Positions 11,990-23,959 of a stretch of 64,000 bases of DNA are shown one piece after another (the stretch's first letter is position 1; each line of letters begins with the position of its first letter). Source of the stretch: Oenanthe sinensis (taxonomy: Eukaryota; Streptophyta; Magnoliopsida; Apiales; Apiaceae); the NCBI GenBank assembly GCA_028671895.1, contig JAPMAC010000221.1:9920001-9984000 (forward strand), given 5' to 3'. The position numbers and the translations under genes are program-made. The notes beneath the pieces were generated by a model. The model worked only from the letters and a program-made list of their open reading frames with translations, was not told where the DNA came from and searched no databases.

Positions 11990-14900
11990 TGTTGGCATAC
12001 ATGTTGTAGTTAAAAATTATGACACCATCCATGAGAATCTTGCCCACAGGGATAAGGCGTTCCTTTTTCCCACTTCTGCTCTCTATTCATTGAAAATGTA
12101 AACTTCCAATTCATGCACGCTGAATTCGCTTTGATTGCTCCTAAAGAGGTAATATATCTTAATTGAATTGTTTTTGAGTAATGTACCTGGAAATGTTTAA
12201 ACTTTATACATGATTGATATATGTTTTGTTGATAGTTTGTGCATAAATCAAATCCACTTTTCTTTTTGCTTGTATATTTGTCTGCACTTTACAAATTTAA
12301 CACATACCATTCTTCTTACACATTCAACAGCCAAATAAGAGCTATGCTTTTAGGTGAACAAATAATGTTGGTGTGTTTTGAATTTCGATACTCGATCTGT
12401 GTACGTTGATTAGTTGAATTATGTATACTTTGTTTGTTAATTTTATTCATATCTGCCTGGGTTGATCGTATATATATTATTACTCAGTGGCAAGGGACTG
12501 GATTGTGAATTATATACAAAAATACTAATTTTGATTCATAATTTTTGATACGTTTTATATTGATGGAGTATTAATTTTACAGACAAACAAGCTCAAGGGA
12601 TAAGTCAAGAAAGGATTTTTCTAATACTACATGTTTAGGTGATTGCAATATATTATATACACCAATGATTAGGAAGAATAAGAAACTGTCGGACTTAAAT
12701 CATATTTATTTTTAAGTGATTGTAACACGATGTGAGTGTAATATAATACTGTGTTCTGATCTGTGATTACAAGGCTAATTTCAGTATGCTTCGAATGAAA
12801 TGAAAGAAATGAAGCAGCGTTAGCATCATCTTGAAGCAAGTATGAAACATTGAAAGTATTAGGAGATCTTTAGAAATGGCCAGTACTGTATTTCTATTCT
12901 ATTTTCTGGTTCCTATTATGGGAATTCTGCTATATATGTACATGTAACCCTGCACTCTCAAGCTCGGATGCAACGAAATGTTACCTCAACATTGACTATC
13001 CTCCACTCAACACACTTAGGGATGCTGTAATGGCGGCTACGGGGAAATCACTCTACCTCTTGCCACCTCCTACAAACCGCAACTTTATTGCAGCGGGTGC
13101 CACCAACTTGCAACAACTTTCGATCCAGGAAATCTTGGATTACAACCTACCTGCTGGGAAAAGGTCCTTGCTCATATTTCACACAATTCAGAAAATGTTC
13201 TTACTAAAAAAATACCACTATTATTGTTGACTACAGGTAGCTCGTTGCATTTGTCATGCAACTATTATAACTATTCTGGAAGGGGAAGGCTGGTTCTACT
13301 ACAGCCGCCAGACTGCGGTCACAAAGTGCGTGCTCGTGACCAGAATTACTACTGTACTCACTGTGCACAAAGCATCGACGATGTAAAACAGAAGTACCTC
13401 GCACCACTGTAATATTATATACTTGATGATAAATTGCTTAACCGCTCTCCTGACATCAAAAAACTAATATATAACTTACAAGGAAGGGAAAATAAATATG
13501 TAGCCCGTAACCTGCACATAAGAAATTAAAATATAGTCAAAATTTCTTAGTGGAAAAAATGAAATATGTTTACCCACACATACAGTTATTAACGGTTACT
13601 GACCTCAAATGAAAGAATTTATAGGCTGCCAAGAAGAAATAAATCTCTGAATGCTGGTCAGAACTCAGGATATAAATATTTACGTGCATCCTGGTAGCAA
13701 ACTACTTAAATTAAGTATTTACCTCTTAGTGAAGTAAGAATCTGCTACTTTATACCCAGTTTTTAAAAAAAATTCAAGGTAAATTGTTCCCTAGTGACAA
13801 TGCTACTCAACATATGGTAAACTGTTTGGTTAAAAGTTGAATAATAACAGTATATGTTATACCATAAGCACGACCTCCCAGATTTGCTCAGCCTGGACGC
13901 TAGTTATGTTATGGTGTCATTTCTATCTAATTTGCATTAATATATCCATCCGTTGTCCAATCAGTTGCTAACAAAAATATACTTCCTTCTCATACTTGGC
14001 TGCCTTCTTGGTCTTTTCTCCTTATTTTCTCTACCTTCTACTTATGCCTGCATCCCTTCTAAACTAGTATTAATAATGATCATTTTCTTCCTCGTATGTT
14101 TTCTGTTTATAATATTTTCCAAATAATTTGTTTGATTTGCCTCATGGTTTTGAGTGCCCTGTTGATAGTTACATATTTTTAATTTAGTTTTTATGTACAA
14201 ATTACAATGCTCTGAAACTCACATCAATCTCAGTTTTACACAATATTATGATTTACGCTTTTGCAAGCAATTTTGTTTTGCACATTGACTATGTAATTAG
14301 AGATTTAAAGTGGGTTGGTGGCAATGCAGTGAGTATTCCGAGTCCTAATTAATCAAATATTCTCATATGCTTCATGTTCCTAATCATCGAACATAAAATG
14401 ATATTTGTATTTGTGTTCATTTTCCCTCCGGTTCCTTTAACCACTCTATCCAAATTCTCATAAGCTTCGTATCATGCATCAATAGGGAAAATCATTTAAT
14501 GTATAAGCAAATATACCATACTAACACAACGTATCCCTATTAAGTACATGCTCATTGTACGTGTTAAGTACCTGGAACAACAATATTTATTCTTTTCAAC
14601 AAAGAGGTCGAGTGTCTAATTCATGTCCCTGTGGAAAGGCTCACCGCAGAACTCAATCAGGTTTGGTCCCATCCTTCACTAATTCTATAATTTAACCAGG
14701 CTCATGCCTATTATAATTCATGTCCTTCACTCGTATAAATGTAGGCTAATCCTATAACTGGGATCCTAATAGTGATGAACAATGTGGTTGGGAAGACTTG
14801 TGCTTTTGAAGTTAAGATTAGTAGCTACAACACAGGATACGAGGAATACACAATTGTCAAGTTGTCTGAAATCAGGGCTGCTAACAATGAGGCTAGAGCA

Positions 14901-15026
14901 GGAAACAATGAGTCTGGAGCAGGAAACAATGGGACTGGTGGAGGAAACAGTGGACCTGGCACAACAACCATTGAGCTTGGCGCGGAGACCAGTGGGGCAG
15001 CGGTAAAGAGGCAGAAGGCTGCTTAA
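11990..15026 (+). pseudogene. RPA1-like (replication protein A 70-kDa type, OB-fold) relic
   Basis: Exon-like blocks resemble plant and Helitron-borne RPA1-like single-strand DNA-binding proteins. Near 12006-12146 an OB-fold block reads KNYDTIHENL then, after a frame change, MHAEFALIAPKE before a GT. Block 12955-13163 reads ATKCYLNIDYPPLNTLRDAV and GKSLYLLPPPTNRN and ends at GT. Block 13237-13411 carries the RPA C-terminal zinc-finger region: ATIITILEGEGWFYYS in one frame, then DCGHKVRARDQNYYCTHC in another, so a 1-bp deletion has destroyed the first Cys pair. Blocks 14605-14660 and 14745-15026 continue CLIHVPVERLTAELNQ and VVGKTCAFEVKISSYNTGYE, ending in an Asn/Gly-rich repeat tail and TAA. 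The middle of the family's OB fold is missing. RPA1-like genes are common passengers of plant Helitrons, and a Helitron-like end lies 1.4 kb downstream. Confidence 0.65.
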
Positions 15027-15654
15027 GTTGCAAAAACTATCCCTATGAATTACTATCTTTATAAATAAAACATGACTATCTACAATCTCTGAAAAAATCG
15101 TGTAACCAGATTACTGGCTTAAGACACATTGCTATGAATAAAGTACTTAATTTATTACATCTACATCTCATGCATGCCCGTATTTATATTCTTTGTTGAT
15201 ACAATAACTGCAAGCTTATTATTAGTAGAATTGGACATGCAATTATGAAACACGATTACAATCATCACAACATTCATATAGTTAAACAATATTGCCCCCG
15301 CTCAAATTATTTGTAATAGTTGATGCGCGTGTCAATTCTTGGTTACATATATGATTCTTTGTTAGCACCTCCTAAAAAGAGAGCTGAGACTTTGTTGCGG
15401 AAGTTAAACGAGTTTGGTATGATGAATTAAGTGTTGAGGATTCAGTTGATGGAGTCCTCTTTCAGCGGCTCATTATTGTATCATTTGTCAGAGTCAATAA
15501 TTCTATAGGAGTGCTATTTTGTCTTTACATATGTTATGTATTCCATCGTAACATTGACAAATAGATATACAACGGGTCTCTTTCATACACATTTTAGAAA
15601 TTCCTGTTTGTTGTTTCAAATTTGTTATCAGTCATTTCAGTCTTTTGTATCGCA

Positions 15655-16300
15655 AGAATCAAAACTATATAGATGTGTCAACAAAAACTACTTGCAATGC
15701 ACATGGACAAGGTTCTTCTCTTTTCTTGGATGGAAGGAGTATGAGAAGAATCCGTATGATGAGGTTCGAAATCCGAATGGAATCATTCAAATGGGTCTCG
15801 CTGAGAATCAACTCTCCTTTCATCATCTTGAGTCGTGGCTCGAAATCAATCCTGATGCAGTTGGGTTCAGGAAGGACGGAGACTCCATCTTCAAGGAACT
15901 TACTCCGTTTTAAGACTATCATGGCCTTCCTGCTTTCAAGAATGTACGTAATGTCACACCTACTTATTATTTCCTTTAACTAATACTGTCAATGCACTAT
16001 GAGTGTGTGACTAAGGTACCGTGGTTAATTGGACACTGTTACTGGGACGCGTTTTAGCAATACCACACTTAATGTTGATTGGATCTAAAATTAATACCTT
16101 ATTTTATCTTAATTACATGCAGTCATTTGTAGATTTTATGCCCAAAATAAGAGAAAATAAAGTTAGCTTTAATCCTGATAATTTATTCCTCGCAACTGGT
16201 GCAACTTAACCAATGAGGCACTCATGTTCTGTCTTGCCTTACAAGACTTGTGGACGTTTTACTCCTTCCTACACCTTACTATCCTGGATCTATGTAAATT
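15655..16300 (+). pseudogene. ACS: 1-aminocyclopropane-1-carboxylate synthase (ACC synthase) fragment, exons 1-2
   Basis: ACC synthase is a PLP enzyme that makes the ethylene precursor. Block 1 reads TCNAHGQGSS, then after a 1-bp frameshift near 15719 FLGWKEYEKNPYDEVRNPNG and IIQMGLAENQLSF, up to a premature TAA at 15911-15913 just before DYHGLPAFKN. A GT..AG intron (15944-16122) is retained. Block 2 (from 16123) reads VDFM and NKVSFNPDNL up to GAT, then a small deletion puts TAA at 16207-16209; the SANETLMF and LLPTPYYPG regions survive out of frame. Everything after is missing, including the PLP lysine region. Residues look closest to the ACS4/5/8/9 group. Intron retention means the copy arose through DNA, not mRNA. 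Confidence 0.85.
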
Positions 16301-16329
16301 ACAATCCTCATTTTCTCCATGTTTTCTAT

Positions 16330-16428
16330 TTAATCACCTCCCGGGTAAAACTTTTAAATATCATTTAAATAATATTTAAATATGAGAATTTACCCGAGCC
16401 CCGTGCCTTGCACATGTTGTAATGCTAG
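16330..16428 (+). mobile_element. Candidate Helitron 3' terminus
   Basis: A short inverted pair (cccgggtaaa near 16343; tttacccgag near 16390) precedes CCCCGTGCCTTGCACATG, a degenerate version of the GC-rich hairpin found just before plant Helitron 3' ends. CTAG (16425-16428) then T follows, matching the CTRR|T rule. The 5' TC end was not found. If real, the RPA1-like and ACC synthase relics upstream would be cargo. Confidence 0.5.
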
Positions 16429-16779
16429 TTGAGTTAGAGAGAAAACAATCTTCAGATTTATAATTAGAGATCCGGGTACTTGATCATACATGTAATCGTA
16501 TATTTGAGATCTACACGATATTGTCTTAATGATACCAAATTTGCAATGATCCGAAAAGTTTCATATTTAGGAAGTTTGAGGAAAGCTTGATTCTTAAATT
16601 ATAATTTGGGAAGTTTCAAATTTGGGTTATTAGTTTTAAAAAATAGCAAGGTAATTATTTTTGAGATTTTCGGTTGTTAGTTTCTAAAAATAGAAATGTA
16701 ATTATTTTGAGATTCTTGGAGTTTAAATTCATTTTTAATGGATTTTGGATTTTATTAGTTTGTAAAAATTAGGGTTCCA

Positions 16780-17393
16780 TCACCATTGTATAATTCCTTA
16801 CGATTATCATATCGTTAACATATACCAATATGTTAATTTGAATCTTCCTTTTTCACAATGTAAATGAAGAATAATTAGATCAAGATTGTTTAAACCCGTA
16901 TTTCTTCAAAATTGTAGTCAATTTCGCAAATCAGCATATGGACGCTTGCCTCAACCCATACAACGATTCTTTCATTCTACACACCACGTTGGGCTACTTT
17001 TTTTCAAATCTTTGGAGGTATTTTCATATATACTTCTTCTTCTAAATTAGCGTACAAAAACGCATTATACACATTCATTTGGTGTATTTCCCAATTTTTA
17101 ATAGCTACAACTATCAGAAAAGTTCAAAAAATTACCATCTTTGTACGAGAACAAATGTCTCATTGTAGTTATTAGTTAATTCCATCCATCTGATGATTAC
17201 CATCATGCTTCACTGCCTCCTTGAAATTTCGAAGAGGTTTTACTGCGGTTGTTGATACTATGTATTTTTTATGATTATCTGAAAATCGTTCACAACTTAC
17301 AAAATATGAGATATGATAAGGTGTGCCTGAGAAAGCCGATGAAGAAGATGAACTTTCAAAAAACCCTCTTTTTTTCATGATTGTATGTGTCAC
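16780..17393 (-). pseudogene. Copia-type retrotransposon pol fragment (reverse transcriptase region)
   Basis: Minus-strand translation gives FSGTPYHISYFVSCERFSDN and PLRNFKEAVKHDG, typical of the segment before Copia RT. After frame breaks come EIHQMNVYNAFLYANLEEE (the D-x-x-x-A-F-L-x-G region), SLYGLRQAS, and YVNDMII at the active site, where the usual YVDD has become YVND. Stops, frameshifts and an internal deletion make it non-functional. It begins about 350 bp beyond the Helitron-like end. Confidence 0.75.
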
Positions 17394-18721
17394 AAGCCCA
17401 TTACACTTGGAGTTTGGATTATTATTTTTCTTGTTCCTTTCCCAAGCTCTGTTAATTCATCACCCATACACACCTCCCCTTCTTCAACATGAAGTATTAT
17501 ATACTCACCCTAGACCCAATAATTTGTTCTATAAGTGTAGGTGTCCTAGATGCAATATATTATAGTTTTAGAAATATTATTTATGACGTTATGTTTTATT
17601 TGATTATTCAATATAATTTATTATGTCTTCATTTACTGCGATATAAATGTTAGCGTAATAAATGTCATTAAAAATTTGATACAAATTATATAGTTCCAAG
17701 TATTTGACTTAAAATGAGATAATATAATTTATGTGTATCATATTCTTAAAGATCCTTATTTTAGTATTATTATTAGTTAGGATAATAATAATGCATCAAG
17801 ATTAGTATATTGATTGACATATGACCACGTCTCTTTGGTCGTAATTAAATATAAGGATACTAAAGTCAATGCATATGTACACGTAAGAGTATAGTATATT
17901 GGACGGACCCATCATGAGAATCTATATAAAAAATTATAATTGTGTCATAAGTAATTATCATAGTGATAATGGTGTAATAATCTGCATACCTGAAGTCATT
18001 TTATTTCCACACAAGAATTAATTACTTTGATTCCATCCAAAGTTACCTTTAATCGGGTAGTGATAAAGATGGACATTGAGTATATTATGAATCGTGTGAG
18101 AAATATGAATGATTTAGGTGATATTTAACTTTTTTTATGAGTTATATTATTGGTCTCTTGTTTGAAAAAGACTCTGAAATACATGGTCGTGCTCAAATAT
18201 TGATTTATTTAAAATAGTTTACTCATCGATCAAGAAAATAAATATTGAATTATGAAGAGAATGACACAATCCATGCCTTGAGTTTAATATATATATATCA
18301 AGGGTAAATTATTATATTACATGAAACATTAGTCATAAAAGTTTTAATCGAATCACCGATTTATTATTATTACTTAGATAGTAATGATGTATTATTAGAT
18401 TCCGCTCATTGTTTATAATTTTATTAGCAAATAATAAATTATTGTCAACATAATAATAACCTATAGGGTCACACACATAGAACATTTAAAAGGATAATTA
18501 AATTAAATTATGAATTTAGATTAATTATATATTATTTCAAATTTATTTAATGTATTAGTTAAGTTAGACTTAATTAATTAAATACATAATTTATATTTAA
18601 TATATAATATCTAATGAGATTAGGACTTAGGAAGCCTATATCTGATTGGGGTTTAGAAACCCAAATTTCATCTCTATATAAATACATTAAGATATTTTTT
18701 TCTCTAGTTGAATTATATTAA

Positions 18722-18920
18722 GAGAAATGCTAGAGTCCCAAAATTATTTTCCAAAAAAGTTTCCAAAAAACACTTGTCTAATTTTAATCGGTTGTTAAAA
18801 CAATAAATGAAATGGACCCCTTGTGCATTCATATTAACACACGAATTTAAAAAATTCATTATGCCACGTCACTATTGTCACATCGTTTTGGGAATATTTT
18901 TTGAGTCTCTAGTATTATTT
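18722..18920. mobile_element. MULE-type MITE, copy 1
   Basis: A 199-bp element with inverted termini GAGAAATGCTAGAGTCCC and the complement of AAATAATACTAGAGACTC, flanked by an exact 9-bp duplication TTATATTAA (18713-18721 and 18921-18929). Same family as 18951-19152. Confidence 0.85.
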
Positions 18921-18950
18921 TTATATTAATAAGCTCTTATAATAGACAAA

Positions 18951-19152
18951 GAAAAATGTTAGAGACCCCAAAAATTATCCCAAAATTTATACCAAATGCT
19001 GAGTTGTCATCTGTATAATTGGTAAGTTTCCTATAATAATATGAGACCCCGCGTGCATACATATGCGCCCACAAATTAAAAAAAAGACACGTATCATACC
19101 ACATCATTTGGTAAAAAAATTGGGACAATTTTTTGGATCCCTAACATAACTC
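18951..19152. mobile_element. MULE-type MITE, copy 2
   Basis: A 202-bp element with termini GAAAAATGTTAGAGACCCC and the complement of GAGTTATGTTAGGGATCC, flanked by an exact 9-bp duplication ATAGACAAA (18942-18950 and 19153-19161). It lies 30 bp from copy 1 and shares the TTAGAG..CCAAAAA terminal design. Confidence 0.87.
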
Positions 19153-19400
19153 ATAGACAAAACCCTAGCTCTCTCTCAAAAGAGACCAAGTGAGAGAGAG
19201 ACTAAGAATTAATAGAGAAAAAAGAAGGATGAATCAATCATGGCTAGTACCAGCTCCGAGGAAATTGTCTCCGACGTTCGTCTGAATATCGATAAGAACG
19301 TATATCGTAAGTGGTGTACGTGGTGATTCAAGTTTGGACCTTTATAATTCATTGATTATTAAAACTTCATTTAAGGTAAAAATCTATTATCTGAATTAAA

Positions 19401-22205
19401 TATCATGTTTCGCATGAATCCTACATTTGAGGTTTCCCCTATTTTTTATATATTTTTTTCCGCTGCGTTTGTGACTCGAAACTCAACTTATTCCTCATCT
19501 GACCTTGTGTTTATTATATATCAAATAAACCCGCACAGATCTTGAAAAATTCTCAACAATTGTTAAAAATTAGGAAGCCCGCATGAAGAATAAGTCTCGT
19601 TATTGGGCCCTTATAAATCACAATGCACGAGTATTACACTTCTTATTTCGTTAAAAATATCATATTTTTCAGCAAGAACACATGTATTTTGTAAATAAAA
19701 ATACAACTAAAAACTAAATTATGCATTTCGAGAAAAAAAATAGTAATAAAATGTTTACAGTGTTATGTAAGTATATATCATATTAATTCTTTTTGGAGAA
19801 CTAATTCTTGTTTGAGTCTAACTTTTATTATAAAATAATATTATAAAAAATGATGAAATATGAAAATGTTTGAAGCATCTTTTGAGGTAAAATTTTATAA
19901 TGATCGGAGCTGAATGTTAATGGGTGCCAAAGTAAAAGATCAATACCAGCTTTTGCTTCTGATTAATGTTTAAAAGGTATTGCACTTACCAACGTAAATG
20001 GTACTACTGTACTAGTAAATGAAAGTTTTAAGTCCACAGTTGTTGACTTTTAATATGTAGGTCACGAGTCATGTGATAGAGGTTAAATGTGCACCTAACA
20101 TTTAGTGCAATAATTTACACATTAAAACAGAATATCTGGCCATTCTAAGTGTTTGTTTGCTTGATAATTGGAAGTGATTTTCTATGAAACCCGTATTTAT
20201 CATACAAGTTGAATAAAGAAATAGAAAAATGTGTTTAATTAATACGTAGAAATTAACTTTCTACAAGATTTGCAAGTTACTGAGGAATAAACAACTTCCT
20301 ATAATATATGAGTTTCTGTAATATATAAGTATCGAAAGTTCCCTGAAATTTATATTTCCCTTATTAACACTAACTAAACAACTTTTTTTAAAATTTACTT
20401 TCCAGATATTTGAACTTCCATATATTTTAAAGGTAACCAAACCACCTCTAAATTAGTGAGCTTATTTCAATGTACAAGTTAACGGCCTTGACGCTGATTT
20501 ACCAAACCTTGTCAAATCGTAACCGCACATTTGATTTTTTTGGTTGAAAATTCTGGGGGCTTATCAAAGTTCTCTCTTACCCCTCTTTATTTGCAGGTCC
20601 ATTTTAAGAAAATTATATTTGTTAAAAAATATTATTAAACAATTTTTTAAAAAATGTTTTTAATTATTATCTTCAAAAATAAGAATTTAATTAAGTTTTA
20701 AATAAGTCAAATCTTAAAAATAATAATTATAGAAATCTTTTTTAAAAATTATCCTTACATTTATTTTGAAAATTGAATATATATTTGGATTTTTTTTTTG
20801 AAAATAGACGGAATAAGTATTTTATTGATATTTATTTCGCACTTCACCTCAAATTGAAACCTAAATTAATGTATGACCCTCTAGGACTGCGCAACTTTCC
20901 GGTCAGAACCTGTAAATTGGACCAGACCGGGTCTTTTGATCCAAAGACCGGACCGAATATATCTGGTTCAGTCTCTGGTCCATAAAATCAAAAAAATCCG
21001 GTCTTCAGTCCGGTCCAAATCCTGAAAAAACCAAAACCGGATTATATATATAAGTATATTTATTTTATTTTATACATTAAATTATTTAATTTAAGGATAA
21101 AATGTTAGAATTTATAGTAATTTAATCATTCAAAATATCGTAGAATAAAGTATATATGATAATAGTAATCAATATAATAAATTAAATAATAAATTTATTT
21201 AGTCTATATATTTAAAAATGAAAATTATATATATAAATATATAAGAGATATATTTATTATTAAATATATATTAATTTTTAAAATAATTTTTATTTTTTGT
21301 ACTTAGTATATAAATAAAATGCTATATATATAATGTATATGTATAATAATAATAATAATAATAATAATTAACCTGTCCATATAGGTCCGGTTCCGATCCG
21401 ATCCGGTTTTACCGGTCCGGTCCTAAAGATCGATTATAACTGGTCCGGTCTCCGATTCACACATTTAAAATTTTCCTGTTTTCGATCTCGTTCGAGTCGG
21501 TCCAGTTTTCACCCTTTGTGCAGCCGTAACCATTGAATTTTTATACACGTTTCAATTTTGTGTTTGCCTAAATTTTATTACAATAATTAAAATACACACA
21601 CATATGTATGTATAAATTTAGAAGTCAACTTTAAAAAGTAAGTTATTTTCATCATATTCAACTTTATTAAATCGTTTTTATATTATTTTTAAATTTCATT
21701 CTTGTGAATAAAATTTATATTATATTTTGAGATTTACGGGATTTATTTTATGTACTAGATTCGGAGGACTTAAGTGTTGGGTCTAAACGTAAGTCACTAA
21801 GTGTGGTTCGATAGGGCCACCCGATTCAAAACTTAGATTTTATTTTGAATAAATAGGCTTATAGCCCTTATAAAATTTTTGGGATGAGTCCGAGATAACA
21901 AAGAATAAACTCATTATCACTTAGGCTATATAATCATAAGTGGACGAATAAGTAGCAACGTTTAGATTTCTCTTAATCTAGCTAAATGTACAAAAAATGG
22001 CATACGCCATATTTGCCAATGGTTAAATTATTTTTGCTTAGAGGCATACAAGAAAGTGCCAGAACAAGTACTCAATTATTTCATTTGTCGCACGAATAAG
22101 ACTTCACTTGACCCAATTAAATAATTATCCACCACATCATATTCATGCAAATTATCAAACCTCAACCATCAATAGTTGAGCACAAACACAAATACACCAC
22201 AGAGA
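19401..22205. other. Intergenic AT-rich region with MITE-like and hAT-like remnants
   Basis: No gene is supportable. At about 20147-20453 ctaagtgtttgtttgcttg at the left and gtaaccaaaccacctctaaa at the right form an imperfect inverted pair, suggesting a Harbinger-like MITE. A hAT-like candidate lies at 20882-21528. The last 500 bp act as upstream region of the membrane-protein gene. Confidence 0.35.
20882..21528. mobile_element. Candidate hAT-like element with GGTCCGGT subterminal arrays
   Basis: Termini TAGGACTGCGCAA and the complement TACGGCTGCACAA agree at 10 of 13 positions. Both ends carry repeated ccggtc/gaccgg words (20899-21045 and 21384-21500) around a very AT-rich core with an (AAT)n run at 21344-21367. 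The plan is that of the other hAT-like elements here, but the 8-bp flanks do not match. Confidence 0.5.
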
Positions 22206-22257
22206 AACACACTCACACACACACACACACACTGTGTGGTCATCTAGCTAGCTAGCT
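22206..22257. repeat. (CA)n and (CTAG)n microsatellites in the 5' leader
   Basis: A CA run at about 22207-22232 and a short ctagctagctag tract (22243-22256) end 9 bp before the start codon of the membrane-protein gene. They probably lie in its 5' UTR. Confidence 0.7.
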
Positions 22258-22265
22258 CTGTTCTA

Positions 22266-22637
22266 ATGGCTTCATCAACAACATCAAGCATAGAGCAATG
22301 GTACCTTAAAGCAGCAATAATAGTTGCATGTTCAGTCCTTGGTTACTTAGTTTATGATGCTATAATGTCCACTGCTGCTGAGCTTCTGCAAAGGTTGTTG
22401 ATAATTTCTCCTCTGCTCCTGGTTTTTCTAGTTCATTTGCTTTCGACACCGAACAAGGTTACCATTTCGGTTCCTGGTTCGGAGCCTGATGCGATTTACG
22501 GGGCCGGAGGCTCACCTTGGGGGATTGCTATGTTGCTTCTCTTGCTATATTTTCTCATCATGTATCAGCCTTCATTCAATGCCCTTGTTTTCTACATTTT
22601 TATGACCATTGTAACGCTTAGGGTAGTGCTGTATTAG
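22266..22637 (+). CDS. Small multi-pass membrane protein, 123 residues, function unknown
   Basis: Uninterrupted single-exon frame beginning MASSTTSSIEQWYLKAA and ending TLRVVLY then TAG. Hydropathy by eye gives four membrane segments at about residues 16-34, 43-61, 84-100 and 104-122, with a polar loop between the second and third (TPNKVTISVPGSEPDAIYGA). No signal-peptide cleavage site is obvious and I recognise no catalytic motif. It resembles the short hydrophobic proteins that plant genomes annotate simply as transmembrane protein. The frame ends cleanly, codon use looks plant-like, and leader microsatellites precede it. Function is not inferred. Confidence 0.75.
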   Translation: MASSTTSSIEQWYLKAAIIVACSVLGYLVYDAIMSTAAELLQRLLIISPLLLVFLVHLLSTPNKVTISVPGSEPDAIYGAGGSPWGIAMLLLLLYFLIMYQPSFNALVFYIFMTIVTLRVVLY

Positions 22638-23959
22638 TAAGTTTTTGGTGTAACTTTCTGCTGTGAACTTAATTAATTAAGTACAATGTTGTTATGTATA
22701 TGGTGAACTTAAGTGTAATGTTGTTACAAATATGTTGCATGTATTGTTCCGATTCTTAAATGCTATGTGTTCCCAACTTGAGACAAAAGGATTGTCGTTA
22801 ATTGGTTCTTCATCATCTTCCTCTGTTTCCATCATGTGGCTAACCTTGCTGTTTTACTGTTGAGTTACTAACTAACACAAAGGCTAGATGTGACTGAATT
22901 GATAGGAAACAAATGTCGTACCAGTGCACAAGACTACTACATCTGCGTATCATTAATTTACGTAATTAATCTTTACGATACTTAATAGTAGATTATATAA
23001 TAACCATTCTTCAGTCTCCCATCATTGTGTTTGATGGCAAGATGCAAGTAGATGAAGTCATATAGACATAGTTATGTAATTATTCTTGTTGTTTTAGGAG
23101 TAAAATAAAACTACATTAGTCTTGATTTGAATATTTGGTAAAGACAGCAGTATTGTAGATATCCGTACACATATGGTGGCCCTTTCTAGCACACATTCAC
23201 CAGGACTAGGAGGAGCCAAAAGAAAGAAACAAAGCCATGTGATCTCTGAAATGTTACTGAAGACACTGCTTATAGTAGACGTACGACTTGCCAAATGCCA
23301 ATGCAATATGTTTTATGTGACCAGGGGTCGGCCCCATGGGCACAGCATGGTTTAATCCACCTGAAATATTTACAAACCAGTGACCAACATTTTTATATTT
23401 TATTTATTTTATACTCATGAGAGTATGTCATAGCAATTTATTGTATATATAATAATAAAATAATAATTAACATTATCTACTTTAATGTGTATTCGCAAAC
23501 CATAAAATTGCTACTGACTGACTGCTACCAAGTAGATATATATAAGCAATGTTTGCAGGACTAGCATGAGTTGCATGCAATTTTACATATAATTATGAGA
23601 TGCATGAGTTCAAGCTTGACTTTTAAGCCTTTATCACATGTTAACTGAGTATAAGCATTTTAGATCTAGATGTATCAGAATCTTTCTTTGTCCTTATAAA
23701 TGGACACATGCACAAAGCTGAGTTAGATCTGCAGAATCTTTCTTTGTTTTTTTCATCGCCTTTTTGTGCCCTTGTCAGTCCATTTTAATTTTTAAATAGT
23801 TTGGTTTTTTCCCTAAGAATTCGGACACCGGAGGCTGACAAATATACAAATTTGTTTAAACCATACACCGAAGCTCCGGTGAAATCAGAATTGTTCTGAG
23901 TTGGGACTGTCATTCATATACATTTTGTCGATACTATTAGTTGGGATGGTCAAGAAGAT
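22638..23959. other. Intergenic, no gene seen
   Basis: Presumed 3' UTR of the membrane-protein gene followed by AT-rich spacer. Short frames near 23100-23350 overlap on opposite strands and have no recognisable content. Confidence 0.4.

Larger units (their letters stand above)
17570..19400 (+). mobile_element. Probable long LTR or LTR-retroelement remnant, interrupted by two MITEs
   Basis: The stretch is AT-rich with long-LTR style: a TATA-like motif tctatataaata near 18672, then, once two MITEs are removed, accctagctctctctc and a GAGA-rich leader at 19160-19215. No terminal TG..CA pair or target duplication was resolved, so boundaries are approximate. Its relation to the adjacent Copia fragment is unknown. 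Confidence 0.35.

Noticed and set aside
17323..17565. Plus-strand 80-residue frame
   Set aside because: It overlaps the minus-strand Copia fragment at its start and has no recognisable domain.
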